Below, piece by piece: positions 52,619-61,331 of a stretch of DNA of 64,000 bases (position 1 is its first letter; the number at the start of each line of letters is the position of its first letter). Location: positions 1 through 64,000 of the forward strand of contig JAFMVD010000022.1 of the NCBI GenBank assembly GCA_025499625.1, written 5' to 3'. This stretch comes from Carboxylicivirga fragile (lineage in GTDB: Bacteria > Bacteroidota > Bacteroidia > Bacteroidales > Marinilabiliaceae). The translations under genes and the position numbers were made by a program. The notes under the pieces are model-generated. The model did no database searches. It worked only from the letters and a program-made list of their open reading frames with translations, and was not told the DNA's origin.

Positions 52619-53659
52619 ATGAAAACAGGAAATAAATACGGAATACATCGCGTTATTGAGCCACAAGGAGTTCTACCACAACCGGCTACAAAAGTTGATA
52701 ATAATATGAGTCAGCTTTTCGATAACGAGATTTTGATTGACGTTGATGTACTAAATATTGACTCAGCCAGTTTCACGCAAATAAAAGAACAAGCCAAAGG
52801 CAATACCGAAGAAATCAAATGCATTATTTTGGATATTGTTACTAAGCAGGGAAAAATGAAAAACCCTGTTACAGGATCTGGAGGTATGTTGATCGGATCA
52901 ATTGCCAAAATTGGTTCAGCTTTGCAGGGTAGTATCGACCTAAAAGAAGGAGATCGTATTGCAACTTTGGTTTCTTTATCGTTAACACCTTTGTTCATCG
53001 AAGAGATAATTGATATTAAACCAGAGATAGATCAGGTTAAGATCAAAGGGAAAGCTATTCTTTTCGAAAGTGGCATCTATGCCAAACTTCCGGCTGATTT
53101 ATCCGAAACATTATCATTGGCCGTGCTAGATGTGTGCGGTGCACCAGCTCAAACAGAGCGTTTGGTTAAGAAAGGTGACACCGTAGTAGTATTAGGTGCA
53201 GGTGGAAAATCAGGTATTTTGTGTTGTGCAGTAGCGAAGACTATTGTTGGCGATGATGGGCTTGTAATTGGTGCTGATTATTCCGATGAAAATATCGAAC
53301 GTTTAATTCAGGTTGGAGTCTGTGATAAAGCTATAAAGCTAAATGCTACAGATGCGCTTGATTGTTATGAAACGATTGAAGCTATCACAAAAGGTGAGCT
53401 TGCTGATGTGGTTATCAACAACGTTAATATTCCAAATACCGAAATGGGAACCATCCTGATGTGTAAGGACAGAGGTACCGTTTACTTTTTCAGTATGGCA
53501 ACTTCGTTCACAAAAGCTGCTTTGGGTGCTGAAGGTGTTGGCAAAGATGTGGATATGTTAATAGGTAACGGATATGCAATTGGGCATGCCGACATGGCTA
53601 TTGATATTCTTCGCAAGGATGAAAAGATTAGAAAACTATACGAAGAGTTGTATACCTAA
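52619..53659 (+). CDS. kdd: L-erythro-3,5-diaminohexanoate dehydrogenase Kdd
   Basis: Kdd oxidatively deaminates 3,5-diaminohexanoate with NAD(P)+, producing 3-keto-5-aminohexanoate and NH4+. The 346-residue protein has a GroES-like N-terminal region (about 1-165) and a Rossmann fold with VVLGAGGKSGIL, where Gly193-Ala-Gly-Gly-Lys-Ser-Gly199 is the dinucleotide loop. It is in the usual place between kce and kamA. Length and start agree with family members as I remember them. No oddities except the repeats in both flanks. Confidence 0.93.
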   Translation: MKTGNKYGIHRVIEPQGVLPQPATKVDNNMSQLFDNEILIDVDVLNIDSASFTQIKEQAKGNTEEIKCIILDIVTKQGKMKNPVTGSGGMLIGSIAKIGSALQGSIDLKEGDRIATLVSLSLTPLFIEEIIDIKPEIDQVKIKGKAILFESGIYAKLPADLSETLSLAVLDVCGAPAQTERLVKKGDTVVVLGAGGKSGILCCAVAKTIVGDDGLVIGADYSDENIERLIQVGVCDKAIKLNATDALDCYETIEAITKGELADVVINNVNIPNTEMGTILMCKDRGTVYFFSMATSFTKAALGAEGVGKDVDMLIGNGYAIGHADMAIDILRKDEKIRKLYEELYT

Positions 53660-53663
53660 TTAG

Positions 53664-53772
53664 TCCGAAGTCCGATGCTTGAAAGCAGAAGGGAGAAGTC
53701 CGAAGAAATAATAAACAGATTTTTAAAAGCGCCGTGTCCATAGCTATTAGCTAGAAGCTGGCAGCTAGTTGC
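53664..53772. repeat. Repeat-filled gap between kdd and kamA (CCGAAGTCCG and AGCTATTAGC words)
   Basis: TCCGAAGTCCGATGC at 53664 is followed by GAAGTCCGAAG near 53695. CGAAGTCCGATG (53666-53677) is an exact inverted match of 59972-59983 in the kamE-atoB gap. The downstream part (about 53741-53772) contains AGCTATTAGCTAG and GCAGCTAGTTGC. This is one of several repeat insertions in the lysine gene set. Confidence 0.7.
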
Positions 53773-53788
53773 TTTAAAATTAAAACAA

Positions 53789-55072
53789 ATGAAAATAAAA
53801 TTCTCAAAAGTCGATTATAAAAGCATTCCATTATTCAAGGATGTGAGCGTGGATGATTGGAATAACTGGAAATGGCAAATGCGTAATGCCATTCGCGACA
53901 TTCCAACATTAGAAAAAGTTCTTGAATTAAGCGAAGAGGAACGTGAGCACCTTTCTCAAACATTGGGTAAGTTTAAAATGGCTATCACGCCTTATTATGC
54001 TGCACTTATGGATAAGGAAGATCGTGAATGTCCAGTTCGTAAATTAGCCGTTCCAATCTTAAACGAATTACATATTGATGAATCGGACTTAAGTGATCCT
54101 TTGCATGAAGATGTTGATTCGCCAGTACCTGGATTAACACATCGTTATCCGGATCGTGCTCTTTTGCTTGTAACACACGAATGCTCGATGTATTGTCGTC
54201 ATTGTACGCGTCGTCGTATAGTTGGCGAAACTGATGAAGAGATGGGGAAAGGCAATCTTGAGAAAGCCTTTGAATACATTGCCAACACGCCCGAAATTAG
54301 GGATGTGGTTATTTCAGGTGGTGATCCACTAATACTAAGTAATAACCGTATCGATTACATTTTGACTGAGCTTCGTAAAATTGAGCATGTTGAAGTTATT
54401 CGTATCGGAAGCCGTATGCCTGTTGTATTGCCTCAACGCATAACCGACGAACTATGCAACATCATTAAAAAGCATCATCCGGTATATGTAAATACGCACT
54501 TCAATCATCCAAAAGAGATAACCGATGACGCGCGTGAAGCTTGTGAAAAGCTTGCTAACTGTGGTGTTCAATTGGGTAACCAATCTGTGCTTCTAAAAGG
54601 GGTCAACGATTGTTCAAATATCATGAAATCACTAATGCACAACCTACTGCGAATTCGTGTTAAGCCTTATTACATTTATCAGTGTGATTTGTCGGAAGGT
54701 ATTTCTCATTTCAGAACAACTATATCAAAAGGAATTGAGATTATAGAAAATCTGCGTGGACATACTTCTGGTATGGCAGTACCTACTTTTGTGGTTGATG
54801 CACCAGGTGGTGGTGGCAAAATTCCGGTTATGCCTGACTACTTGATTTCACAAACTGAAAAACGTGTTGTATTGCGTAACTACGAAGGTATGATTACCAG
54901 TTACACGCAGCCTTCGGATTACCAAGGGCATAAAATGAAAGATTGTGATTTCTGTAATGATGAATCATTAGTAGCTAAAGATGGTGTAGCTAAGTTGCTA
55001 AACGAAGGTGGTACAATTCGTCCGCAGTCAATGCGACGCGAGATTCGTACCAATGGTAACGGCAAGCATTAA
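53789..55072 (+). CDS. kamA: Lysine 2,3-aminomutase KamA (radical SAM, PLP)
   Basis: KamA converts L-lysine to L-beta-lysine, the first step of the pathway. The radical-SAM motif CSMYCRHC is at Cys132, Cys136 and Cys139, and the PLP-lysine is probably Lys344 in [13 protein letters not shown]. The 427-residue length and the C-terminal cysteine segment (DCDFCNDES) fit lysine 2,3-aminomutase rather than the shorter EpmB, which modifies EF-P. The gene lies between kdd and kamB, which supports a catabolic role. Confidence 0.95.
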   Translation: MKIKFSKVDYKSIPLFKDVSVDDWNNWKWQMRNAIRDIPTLEKVLELSEEEREHLSQTLGKFKMAITPYYAALMDKEDRECPVRKLAVPILNELHIDESDLSDPLHEDVDSPVPGLTHRYPDRALLLVTHECSMYCRHCTRRRIVGETDEEMGKGNLEKAFEYIANTPEIRDVVISGGDPLILSNNRIDYILTELRKIEHVEVIRIGSRMPVVLPQRITDELCNIIKKHHPVYVNTHFNHPKEITDDAREACEKLANCGVQLGNQSVLLKGVNDCSNIMKSLMHNLLRIRVKPYYIYQCDLSEGISHFRTTISKGIEIIENLRGHTSGMAVPTFVVDAPGGGGKIPVMPDYLISQTEKRVVLRNYEGMITSYTQPSDYQGHKMKDCDFCNDESLVAKDGVAKLLNEGGTIRPQSMRREIRTNGNGKH

Positions 55073-55086
55073 TAAACAAACTCTTA

Positions 55087-55132
55087 AGGAGCGGCTCTCT
55101 CTATAAAATTATTAAAATAAAGAGCCGCTCCT
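55087..55132. repeat. Perfect inverted repeat between kamA and kamB
   Basis: AGGAGCGGCTCT (55087-55098) and AGAGCCGCTCCT (55121-55132) are perfect 12-bp arms around a 22-nt AT-rich loop. The left arm is repeated at 25471-25482. No T-run follows, so it is not a typical terminator. Confidence 0.75.
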
Positions 55133-55149
55133 ACATTTACTTTAAAACA

Positions 55150-56016
55150 TTGCAGATAAAACCTTGGACATATCATTTTATAGGTGCCACTACTTTCATA
55201 CTTGGAAGTAAAAAAAATGCTGGCAAAACAACTTTTATGAATGTGGCTTTAAACCAGATTCGTAAAGTTGAAGCACCTGCATTTGCAACCATTGGTGTTG
55301 ATGGAGAAGGCAATGATTTAATTGATGGCAGAGCCAAACCTCTAATAACAACACTTCCGGGCGATTATCTGGTAACCACTCGTCCTTTATTGGATAAAAG
55401 CAATGGTCTTTTTGAACTTTTAAAAGTATTCCCATACAAAACTGTTCTTGGCCAATTAGTGGTAGCAAAAACACTTCGCGGCGGAACCATCGAATTGGTT
55501 GGCCCCGAAAACAATGCTCAGTTATCCGATATAATTGACTTTTTAAAGAATGAAATCAAGTGCCAAACAATAGTGATAGATGGAGCAGCAAACCGTCTCA
55601 CTCCTGTTAGTGCCATATCAGAAGCGGGCTTCTTTTACGTGCAATACGTCGATAAAAGAAACATGAATAAAGCACTTGAAAATCTAAAATTGCTATGCTT
55701 ATCTGCATCGTTTCCTATTTACGACAAATCGCAAAAGGAAACACCATATAAAATTGATGGGGCACTTACAGCTAATAAAATATCCACCATACCTGACAAA
55801 ACTAAAACCATTTCTATAAACAACCTTACATCAGTCTTTCTACCCTTCAAACAACTAAAAGCGTTAAGTCAGAAACATAATATTTTGGCAGAAAACAACT
55901 GCAAACTCAACGCCTTTGTTCTTGTAACGAAAGATGTTGAAAAACTAACTTTTAGAAAACTGTATGAGCAGTGCAATCTAAACATCGAATTAATTGACAA
56001 TCCTTATGGGCATTAA
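55150..56016 (+). CDS. kamB: Lysine 5,6-aminomutase reactivase subunit KamB
   Basis: KamB works with the ATPase KamC to keep lysine 5,6-aminomutase active. The 288-residue protein begins with a P-loop, GSKKNAGKTT (residues 19-28), and does not match a common NTPase family. It uses TTG as its apparent start (55150): no in-frame ATG lies between the preceding stop and the P-loop, and the next Met is inside the P-loop domain. The start is about 18 bp after the inverted repeat. The gene overlaps kamC by 11 bp. Confidence 0.85.
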   Translation: MQIKPWTYHFIGATTFILGSKKNAGKTTFMNVALNQIRKVEAPAFATIGVDGEGNDLIDGRAKPLITTLPGDYLVTTRPLLDKSNGLFELLKVFPYKTVLGQLVVAKTLRGGTIELVGPENNAQLSDIIDFLKNEIKCQTIVIDGAANRLTPVSAISEAGFFYVQYVDKRNMNKALENLKLLCLSASFPIYDKSQKETPYKIDGALTANKISTIPDKTKTISINNLTSVFLPFKQLKALSQKHNILAENNCKLNAFVLVTKDVEKLTFRKLYEQCNLNIELIDNPYGH

Positions 56017-57601
56017 TAAAGTCATAGAATTTACCGAGTTCAATTGGTTTTACGAGAAGTACAAACCACTGACTCCTTATGGCATTGATGCAAAAATAAA
56101 GTGTCGATTCATTACTAATGCCAACGAACTTAATAAAATACATGCCATCGGTGAGACGGTATTAAGTTTTATTGAGGAAGACAATAATGCTGTCCTAAAA
56201 ATAGAGCATCATTTAAGCAGAATAGATCGTTTAAATGATTTGGATAAAGAGGTATTCGATGCAGCTGATTTATTCCTAATAAAAAAATTACTTATCCATT
56301 TTAAGGCAGTCGCTTCCATTATGCCAAACATTTGGAAAACGATTTTTAATTCAGAATTTAATTCACAAAAGCTACTTACTGAATTAATGCCTGATAATGA
56401 TGATTCGGAAGCTTTTCACCTCTCATCATCGTTTAGTGATGAGCTTCTAGAAGTCCGTAATAGAATTTCTCAAACCGATGAGCTTCTCAATAAAATAAAA
56501 AAAGAAACACTCAGTGATATAAAAGATAAATTCGAGCTTGATTTTGAAAGCAGGGAATTCATTCTGGTCGATCAAAATAAATCAGAAAAACTAGACTCTG
56601 CACTTCTTTACATTGAACTATATGATGCCAACCTTTTAAAAGTAAAAGCACTTTTCCCAAAATCATACACAATTGCCCAAATGGAAAAGAAAGCTCTATT
56701 ACAACAAGAAGCGGAAGCAGAAGTTAAGGTACTAAAGCGACTAAGTGCTAGTGTTTCTAAAGAGAGAGAACAACTAAAACAATATATAGAAGTAATTGAA
56801 AACATTGACTCGCATTTGGCTAAAGCGCGTGTTTCGAATTTATTCAATCTAATAAAACCAGAAATAGATGACTGCGATGGACTTCAAATCGATGAAGGAA
56901 GATTTCTTTCATTGGAAGCCAGGCAAAATAGAAACGGAGCCAAATACACGCCACTTAGCGCTACTTTCGATACTAACACCTCACTCTTATCCGGATCAAA
57001 TATGGGAGGAAAGACTGTGCTTTTTAAAACCATTGGATTTCTACAACTGCTTACCCAATTAGGTTTTAGAGTGCCCGCATTAAAGTTCAAAACCAAACTA
57101 TATGATTCCATTCATATACTTAGCACCTATGAAAATAAAGAAGTTGAAGGTTTGAGTTCATTCGGACAAGAAGTATTTAGCTTATCATCAGCGCTTGAAA
57201 ACGAAAATAAAACCACCTTAATTCTGGCTGACGAATTAGCCAAAACAACTAATGCTACTGAGGCAAAAGCCATTTTATATGGTGTGTTAAAATGGGTAGC
57301 CTCGCATACTAACTATACCGGATTTTTCTCTACACATTTCATCAAACTACCAATAATAGAAGGCGTTGGTAAATATAGAATGAAAGGTTTGAACCGAAAG
57401 GAATTTGAAAAACATTACCTCCACAATCAGGAGGAAACCATTGAAGATAGAATTAAACTCATCAACTCATTTATGCAATTTGAAGTGGAGATTGACAAGC
57501 AAGAAAGCTATAAGCAAGATGCCTTGAGTATTGCCAGTTTGCTGGGTTTAAATAAAGATATTATTAAAAATGCAAATGATTATTTAGGGAAGACAATATG
57601 A
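56006..57601 (+). CDS. kamC: Lysine 5,6-aminomutase reactivase ATPase KamC (MutS-like)
   Basis: The 531-residue protein has the MutS C-terminal ATPase fold: Walker A SGSNMGGKT (about residues 329-337), Walker B LILADELAKTT and a later TGFFSTHF. The middle (about 130-290) is helical and coiled-coil-like, as in MutS clamp or lever regions. It lacks the mismatch-binding domain and is not a DNA repair protein. I take the ATG at 56006; a TTG at 55994 would only add TIL. The kamD start overlaps its stop by 4 bp (ATGA), so translation is coupled. Confidence 0.87.
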   Translation: MGINKVIEFTEFNWFYEKYKPLTPYGIDAKIKCRFITNANELNKIHAIGETVLSFIEEDNNAVLKIEHHLSRIDRLNDLDKEVFDAADLFLIKKLLIHFKAVASIMPNIWKTIFNSEFNSQKLLTELMPDNDDSEAFHLSSSFSDELLEVRNRISQTDELLNKIKKETLSDIKDKFELDFESREFILVDQNKSEKLDSALLYIELYDANLLKVKALFPKSYTIAQMEKKALLQQEAEAEVKVLKRLSASVSKEREQLKQYIEVIENIDSHLAKARVSNLFNLIKPEIDDCDGLQIDEGRFLSLEARQNRNGAKYTPLSATFDTNTSLLSGSNMGGKTVLFKTIGFLQLLTQLGFRVPALKFKTKLYDSIHILSTYENKEVEGLSSFGQEVFSLSSALENENKTTLILADELAKTTNATEAKAILYGVLKWVASHTNYTGFFSTHFIKLPIIEGVGKYRMKGLNRKEFEKHYLHNQEETIEDRIKLINSFMQFEVEIDKQESYKQDALSIASLLGLNKDIIKNANDYLGKTI

Positions 57602-59157
57602 TGGATTCGAAACTAAATCTTGATAAAAGCAAAATTAAGAAAGCCAGGCAGCTATCGAAAGAAATTGCCGGCCCTGTGAATGAGTATATTTCGCAACATA
57701 CAACGGTTGCCATTGAACGTGCAACGCTTCGTCTGCTTGGTGCTGATGGTGTTAGCAAAGATGAAGTACCTGTGCCTAATATGGTGATAAACAGTTTAGG
57801 TGACAAAATACAATATGGTGCGGCTAAATACTATATCAATGCGCTCATTCGTAAAAATGTATCGCCACAAGAGCTAAATGAACTAATAGCTGATGGACTG
57901 GACATTTCGAGCATCGATTTTACTGATCAGAAGCTTATTGATCAAAAAGCCGAAGAGCTCGTTGAAGGAGCTGCCAAACGTATTAAAGAAAATGTAGCTT
58001 ACCGCTCGGGCAAGATTGACCAATACAAGGAAAAGGAAAACAGTCCTTTACTTTACCTCATCGTTGCCACAGGTAATATTTTTGAAGATGTAAAGCAAGC
58101 GCAAGCTGCCGCTAAGCAGGGAGCTGATATTATAGCCGTAATTCGCACTACTGGTCAGAGCTTACTGGATTTTGTTCCTTATGGCGCAACAACCGAAGGT
58201 TTTGGTGGAACTTATGCAACGCAAGAGAACTTCAAAATAATGCGTAAAGCTTTGGATGAAGTTGGCGAAGAAACTGGTAAGTACATCCGTTTGGTTAATT
58301 ATTGCTCTGGCCTTTGTATGCCGGAGATTGCCGCCATGGGTGCACTTGAGCGTTTGGATATGATGCTGAATGACTCGATGTACGGTGTGCTTTTTCGCGA
58401 CATTAACATGTATCGTACCTTTGTCGATCAGAAGTTTTCGCGCATGATTAATGCCTTTGCCGATATCACGATTAACTCAGGCGAAGATAACTACCTAACT
58501 ACATCTGATGCCTACGAAAAAGCATATACGGTAACTGCATCGCAGTTCATCAACGAGCAATTTGCCTACGATTCAGGATTACCTGCAAAATTAATGGGAT
58601 TGGGTCATGCCTTTGAGATCAATCCACAAATGGAAAATGGTTTCTTATACGAAATGGCACAGGCTCAAATGGCGCGCGAAATATTCCCCGAAGCGCCATT
58701 GAAATATATGCCGCCAACCAAGTACATGACAGGCGATATTTTTAAAGGCTTTATTATGAATGCCATGTTTAATTTCATAGCCAAATCTACCAACCAAGGT
58801 ATATTGTTATTGGGTATGCTTACCGAAGCTATTCACACGCCATTTATGCAGGATCGCTTCCTGGCTGTTGAGAATGCTCGCTATATCCTCAATAGTACAA
58901 AAGATTTTTCCAACGATATAGAGTTCAAGAAAGATGGCATAATGCAAACCCGTGCTCAGGATGTGTTGGATCAAACCATCGAGTTTCTTGAAAACATCAA
59001 CCAGCAAGGACTATTTGATTCTATCGAAAATAAAATGTTTGCTGAAGTAAGTCGACCAAAACACGGCGGTAAAGGTTTTGATGGTGTAACAGAAAAAGCC
59101 AAGGATTATTTCAATCCTGTGTATAAGTATTTAGAAAACGAATTAGGATTAAAATAA
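57598..59157 (+). CDS. kamD: Lysine 5,6-aminomutase alpha subunit KamD
   Basis: KamD and KamE form the adenosylcobalamin- and PLP-dependent enzyme that turns L-beta-lysine into 3,5-diaminohexanoate. The 519-residue alpha subunit contains the TIM-barrel region, with DFVPYGATTEGFGGTYATQ near residues 196-214, LVNYCSGLCMPEIAAMGALE near 238-257 and MYRTFVDQKFSR. The first two codons are both ATG (57598 and 57601); either may be used. KamE starts one base after the stop. No unusual residues noticed. Confidence 0.95.
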   Translation: MMDSKLNLDKSKIKKARQLSKEIAGPVNEYISQHTTVAIERATLRLLGADGVSKDEVPVPNMVINSLGDKIQYGAAKYYINALIRKNVSPQELNELIADGLDISSIDFTDQKLIDQKAEELVEGAAKRIKENVAYRSGKIDQYKEKENSPLLYLIVATGNIFEDVKQAQAAAKQGADIIAVIRTTGQSLLDFVPYGATTEGFGGTYATQENFKIMRKALDEVGEETGKYIRLVNYCSGLCMPEIAAMGALERLDMMLNDSMYGVLFRDINMYRTFVDQKFSRMINAFADITINSGEDNYLTTSDAYEKAYTVTASQFINEQFAYDSGLPAKLMGLGHAFEINPQMENGFLYEMAQAQMAREIFPEAPLKYMPPTKYMTGDIFKGFIMNAMFNFIAKSTNQGILLLGMLTEAIHTPFMQDRFLAVENARYILNSTKDFSNDIEFKKDGIMQTRAQDVLDQTIEFLENINQQGLFDSIENKMFAEVSRPKHGGKGFDGVTEKAKDYFNPVYKYLENELGLK

Positions 59158-59158
59158 A

Positions 59159-59908
59159 ATGGAGGGACAAAATATGATGATTCGCCCATATGGAGATACG
59201 ATGAACGATGGAGCTATTCAGCTGTCGTTTACCTTGCCTGTGCCTCACTCAGCTAAAGCCGATGAAGCAGCTCGTCAGTATGCAAAGAAACTAGGTTTCA
59301 ATGAGGTGGAAGTAGTACACTCCAACCCTCTTTCCGATAAGTTTACCTTCTTTGTTATTTACGGTAAAACCACCCAGCAGCTCGATTACGACAAAGTGGA
59401 AGTGGAAGCCATTGAAAAGACAATGGACTATTACGAAGTAAATAATTACATTGAAGAAAACATTAAACGTAAAATTGTGGTAGTCGGTGCCTGCACCGGA
59501 ACCGATGCACATACAGTTGGAATTGATGCCATCATGAACATGAAAGGTTTTGACCAGCATTATGGGCTTGAGCGATATCCGATGATTGAAGCCATTAATA
59601 TGGGCGCGCAAATTACCAATGAGGAACTCATTGAAAGAGCAGTGGAGCTTAATGCAGATGCCATTTTAGTATCGCAGGTTGTGACGCAAAAAGAAGTTCA
59701 TATTCAAAACATGACTGACTTGATTGAACTGATGGAAGCCGAAGGTGTTCGATCAAAAATGCTTGTTGTAGCCGGAGGTCCCCGTATTAGTAACAAATTA
59801 GCCTTGGAATTGGGATACGATGCCGGATTTGGAAGAGGTACTTTTCCTGAAAATGTGGCTTCTTTTGTAGTAGAGAAAATGGTGGAGAAAAAAGCTGTTA
59901 GCTCCTAG
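59159..59908 (+). CDS. kamE: Lysine 5,6-aminomutase beta subunit KamE (B12-binding)
   Basis: The 249-residue beta subunit carries a Rossmann-like cobalamin domain with the base-off motif DxHxxG at Asp116-Ala-His118-Thr-Val-Gly121, so His118 should coordinate cobalt. The N-terminal part (RPYGDTMNDGAIQLSFTLP) matches the beta subunit's PLP-linked domain. A second ATG at 59174 has GGAGGG upstream at 59160-59165, so the shorter form is possible. The last five codons (AVSS and stop) lie inside an AGCTA-type repeat (59893-59928), which implies that the repeat has shaped the C-terminus. Confidence 0.95.
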   Translation: MEGQNMMIRPYGDTMNDGAIQLSFTLPVPHSAKADEAARQYAKKLGFNEVEVVHSNPLSDKFTFFVIYGKTTQQLDYDKVEVEAIEKTMDYYEVNNYIEENIKRKIVVVGACTGTDAHTVGIDAIMNMKGFDQHYGLERYPMIEAINMGAQITNEELIERAVELNADAILVSQVVTQKEVHIQNMTDLIELMEAEGVRSKMLVVAGGPRISNKLALELGYDAGFGRGTFPENVASFVVEKMVEKKAVSS

Positions 59909-59988
59909 CTAATGGCTGTTAGCTATTCACAAATGGTGAAAATAATTATTGAACAATCTTCGGACTCCGAACATCGGACTTCGTACTA
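59893..59988. repeat. Repeat-filled gap between kamE and atoB
   Basis: AGCTGTTAGCTCCTAGCTAA and GGCTGTTAGCTATT (59893-59928) belong to the AGCTA family and run across the end of kamE. CTTCGGACTCCGA and CATCGGACTTCG (about 59958-59986) belong to the CCGAAG family; CATCGGACTTCG at 59972-59983 is an exact inverted match of 53666-53677. Confidence 0.7.
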
Positions 59989-60000
59989 AAAATAAATATA

Positions 60001-61182
60001 ATGAAAGAAATTTATATCATTGACGCAGCACGAACTGCAATAGGTAATTTTGGTGGGGCACTTGCTTCAGTTTCTCCGGCAAAAATGGGAGCTACCGTTG
60101 TAAAAGCTCTTTTGGAAAGAAATAAATTAAATGGCTTTGAAGTAGACGAAGTGCTAATGGGATCAGTACTACAAGCTGGTCATGGTCAGAATGTGGCGCG
60201 CCAGATTGCTATGGAAGCAGGTATCCCTAAAGAGAAGTCGGCAATGACCATTAACATGGTTTGCGGTTCCGGTTTACGTACCATTGCAATGGCAGCACAA
60301 ACTATCCTAGCAGGTGATGCTGAACTAATTATTGCTGGAGGTTCTGAGAACATGTCGCAAGCTCCTTACATCTTACCAAAAGCCAGAACTGGATACAGAA
60401 TGGGTGACGGTGCACTTATTGACACAATGATAGCGGATGGTTTGACAGACGTTTTCAACAATTACCACATGGGTAATACAGCTGAAAACTTAGCTGATAA
60501 ATACAACTTGACCAGAGAGGAACAGGATGCTTTTGCTGCTCAATCGCAAAATAAAGCAGAACAAGCTATTAATAACAATCGCTTTGCTGATGAAATCGTT
60601 CCTGTAGAAATTCCTCAGCGCAAAAAAGATCCGATCATCTTTAAGCAAGATGAGTTTGTTCGTTTTGGTGTAACAGCTGATTCTTTGGCGAAACTTCGTC
60701 CTGCCTTTAAAAAAGATGGAACAGTAACAGCTGCTAATGCATCTGGTATTAATGATGGAGCCGCTGCAATTATCGTTGCCAGCAAAGAGGCTTGTGAAAA
60801 GTACAATTTAACGCCTATGGCTAAGATTGTATCATACGCATGGCATGGAACCGATCCGGCAATTATGGGAATTGGTCCGGTCGAGGCCGTTAAGAAAGCT
60901 TTGGATAAAGCAAGTTGGTCGCTTGATGATGTTCAGTTAATCGAAGCAAATGAGGCTTTTGCTGCGCAATCCTTATCAGTTATGAAAGAGTTAAACATGA
61001 ACCCTGATATTACCAATGTAAACGGGGGAGCCATTGCTTTAGGTCACCCAATTGGAGCAAGTGGTACTCGCGTACTTACTACCTTGGTTCATGAAATGAA
61101 AAAACGCGAGGCAACAAAAGGACTAGCTACTCTATGCATAGGAGGCGGTATGGGAATTGCCATGTGTGTTGAAGCGGTCTAA
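60001..61182 (+). CDS. atoB: Acetyl-CoA C-acetyltransferase (thiolase) AtoB
   Basis: The 393-residue degradative thiolase cleaves acetoacetyl-CoA into two acetyl-CoA, the last step of the kat-variant pathway. It has the acylated Cys88 in NMVCGSGLRT, His349 in GHPIGASGTR and the second catalytic Cys379 in LCIGGGMG. It follows kamE after a repeat-filled 92-bp gap. A terminator at 61221 ends the gene set. The same thiolase could also run in reverse for butyrate synthesis, but no other butyrate genes are visible. Confidence 0.93.
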   Translation: MKEIYIIDAARTAIGNFGGALASVSPAKMGATVVKALLERNKLNGFEVDEVLMGSVLQAGHGQNVARQIAMEAGIPKEKSAMTINMVCGSGLRTIAMAAQTILAGDAELIIAGGSENMSQAPYILPKARTGYRMGDGALIDTMIADGLTDVFNNYHMGNTAENLADKYNLTREEQDAFAAQSQNKAEQAINNNRFADEIVPVEIPQRKKDPIIFKQDEFVRFGVTADSLAKLRPAFKKDGTVTAANASGINDGAAAIIVASKEACEKYNLTPMAKIVSYAWHGTDPAIMGIGPVEAVKKALDKASWSLDDVQLIEANEAFAAQSLSVMKELNMNPDITNVNGGAIALGHPIGASGTRVLTTLVHEMKKREATKGLATLCIGGGMGIAMCVEAV

Positions 61183-61220
61183 AAATATTGTCCTATTTAT
61201 TTAAACCTTTAGTCTATCTG

Positions 61221-61250
61221 AAGAGCCTGCCAACTTGGTGGGCTCTTTAT
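61221..61250 (+). terminator. Rho-independent terminator of the lysine gene set
   Basis: AAGAGCC (61221-61227) pairs with GGCTCTT (61241-61247), with inner pairs TGCCAA/TTGGTG, followed by a T-rich TTTATTT. Confidence 0.8.
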
Positions 61251-61331
61251 TTATACGCTCATTAATAATTCATTTTGCAATTTCATTATCTCTTGCCTAT
61301 TTTGATATGCTTTTAACTTTATACAAAATCG

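Noticed and set aside
53789-55072. KamA as EpmB (EF-P modification)
   Set aside because: The length (427 residues), the C-terminal Cys segment and the position among kdd and kamB-E genes fit the catabolic lysine 2,3-aminomutase.
55994-57601. KamC as a DNA mismatch-repair MutS protein
   Set aside because: There is no mismatch-recognition domain and it overlaps kamB and kamD; it matches the reactivase ATPase of this pathway.
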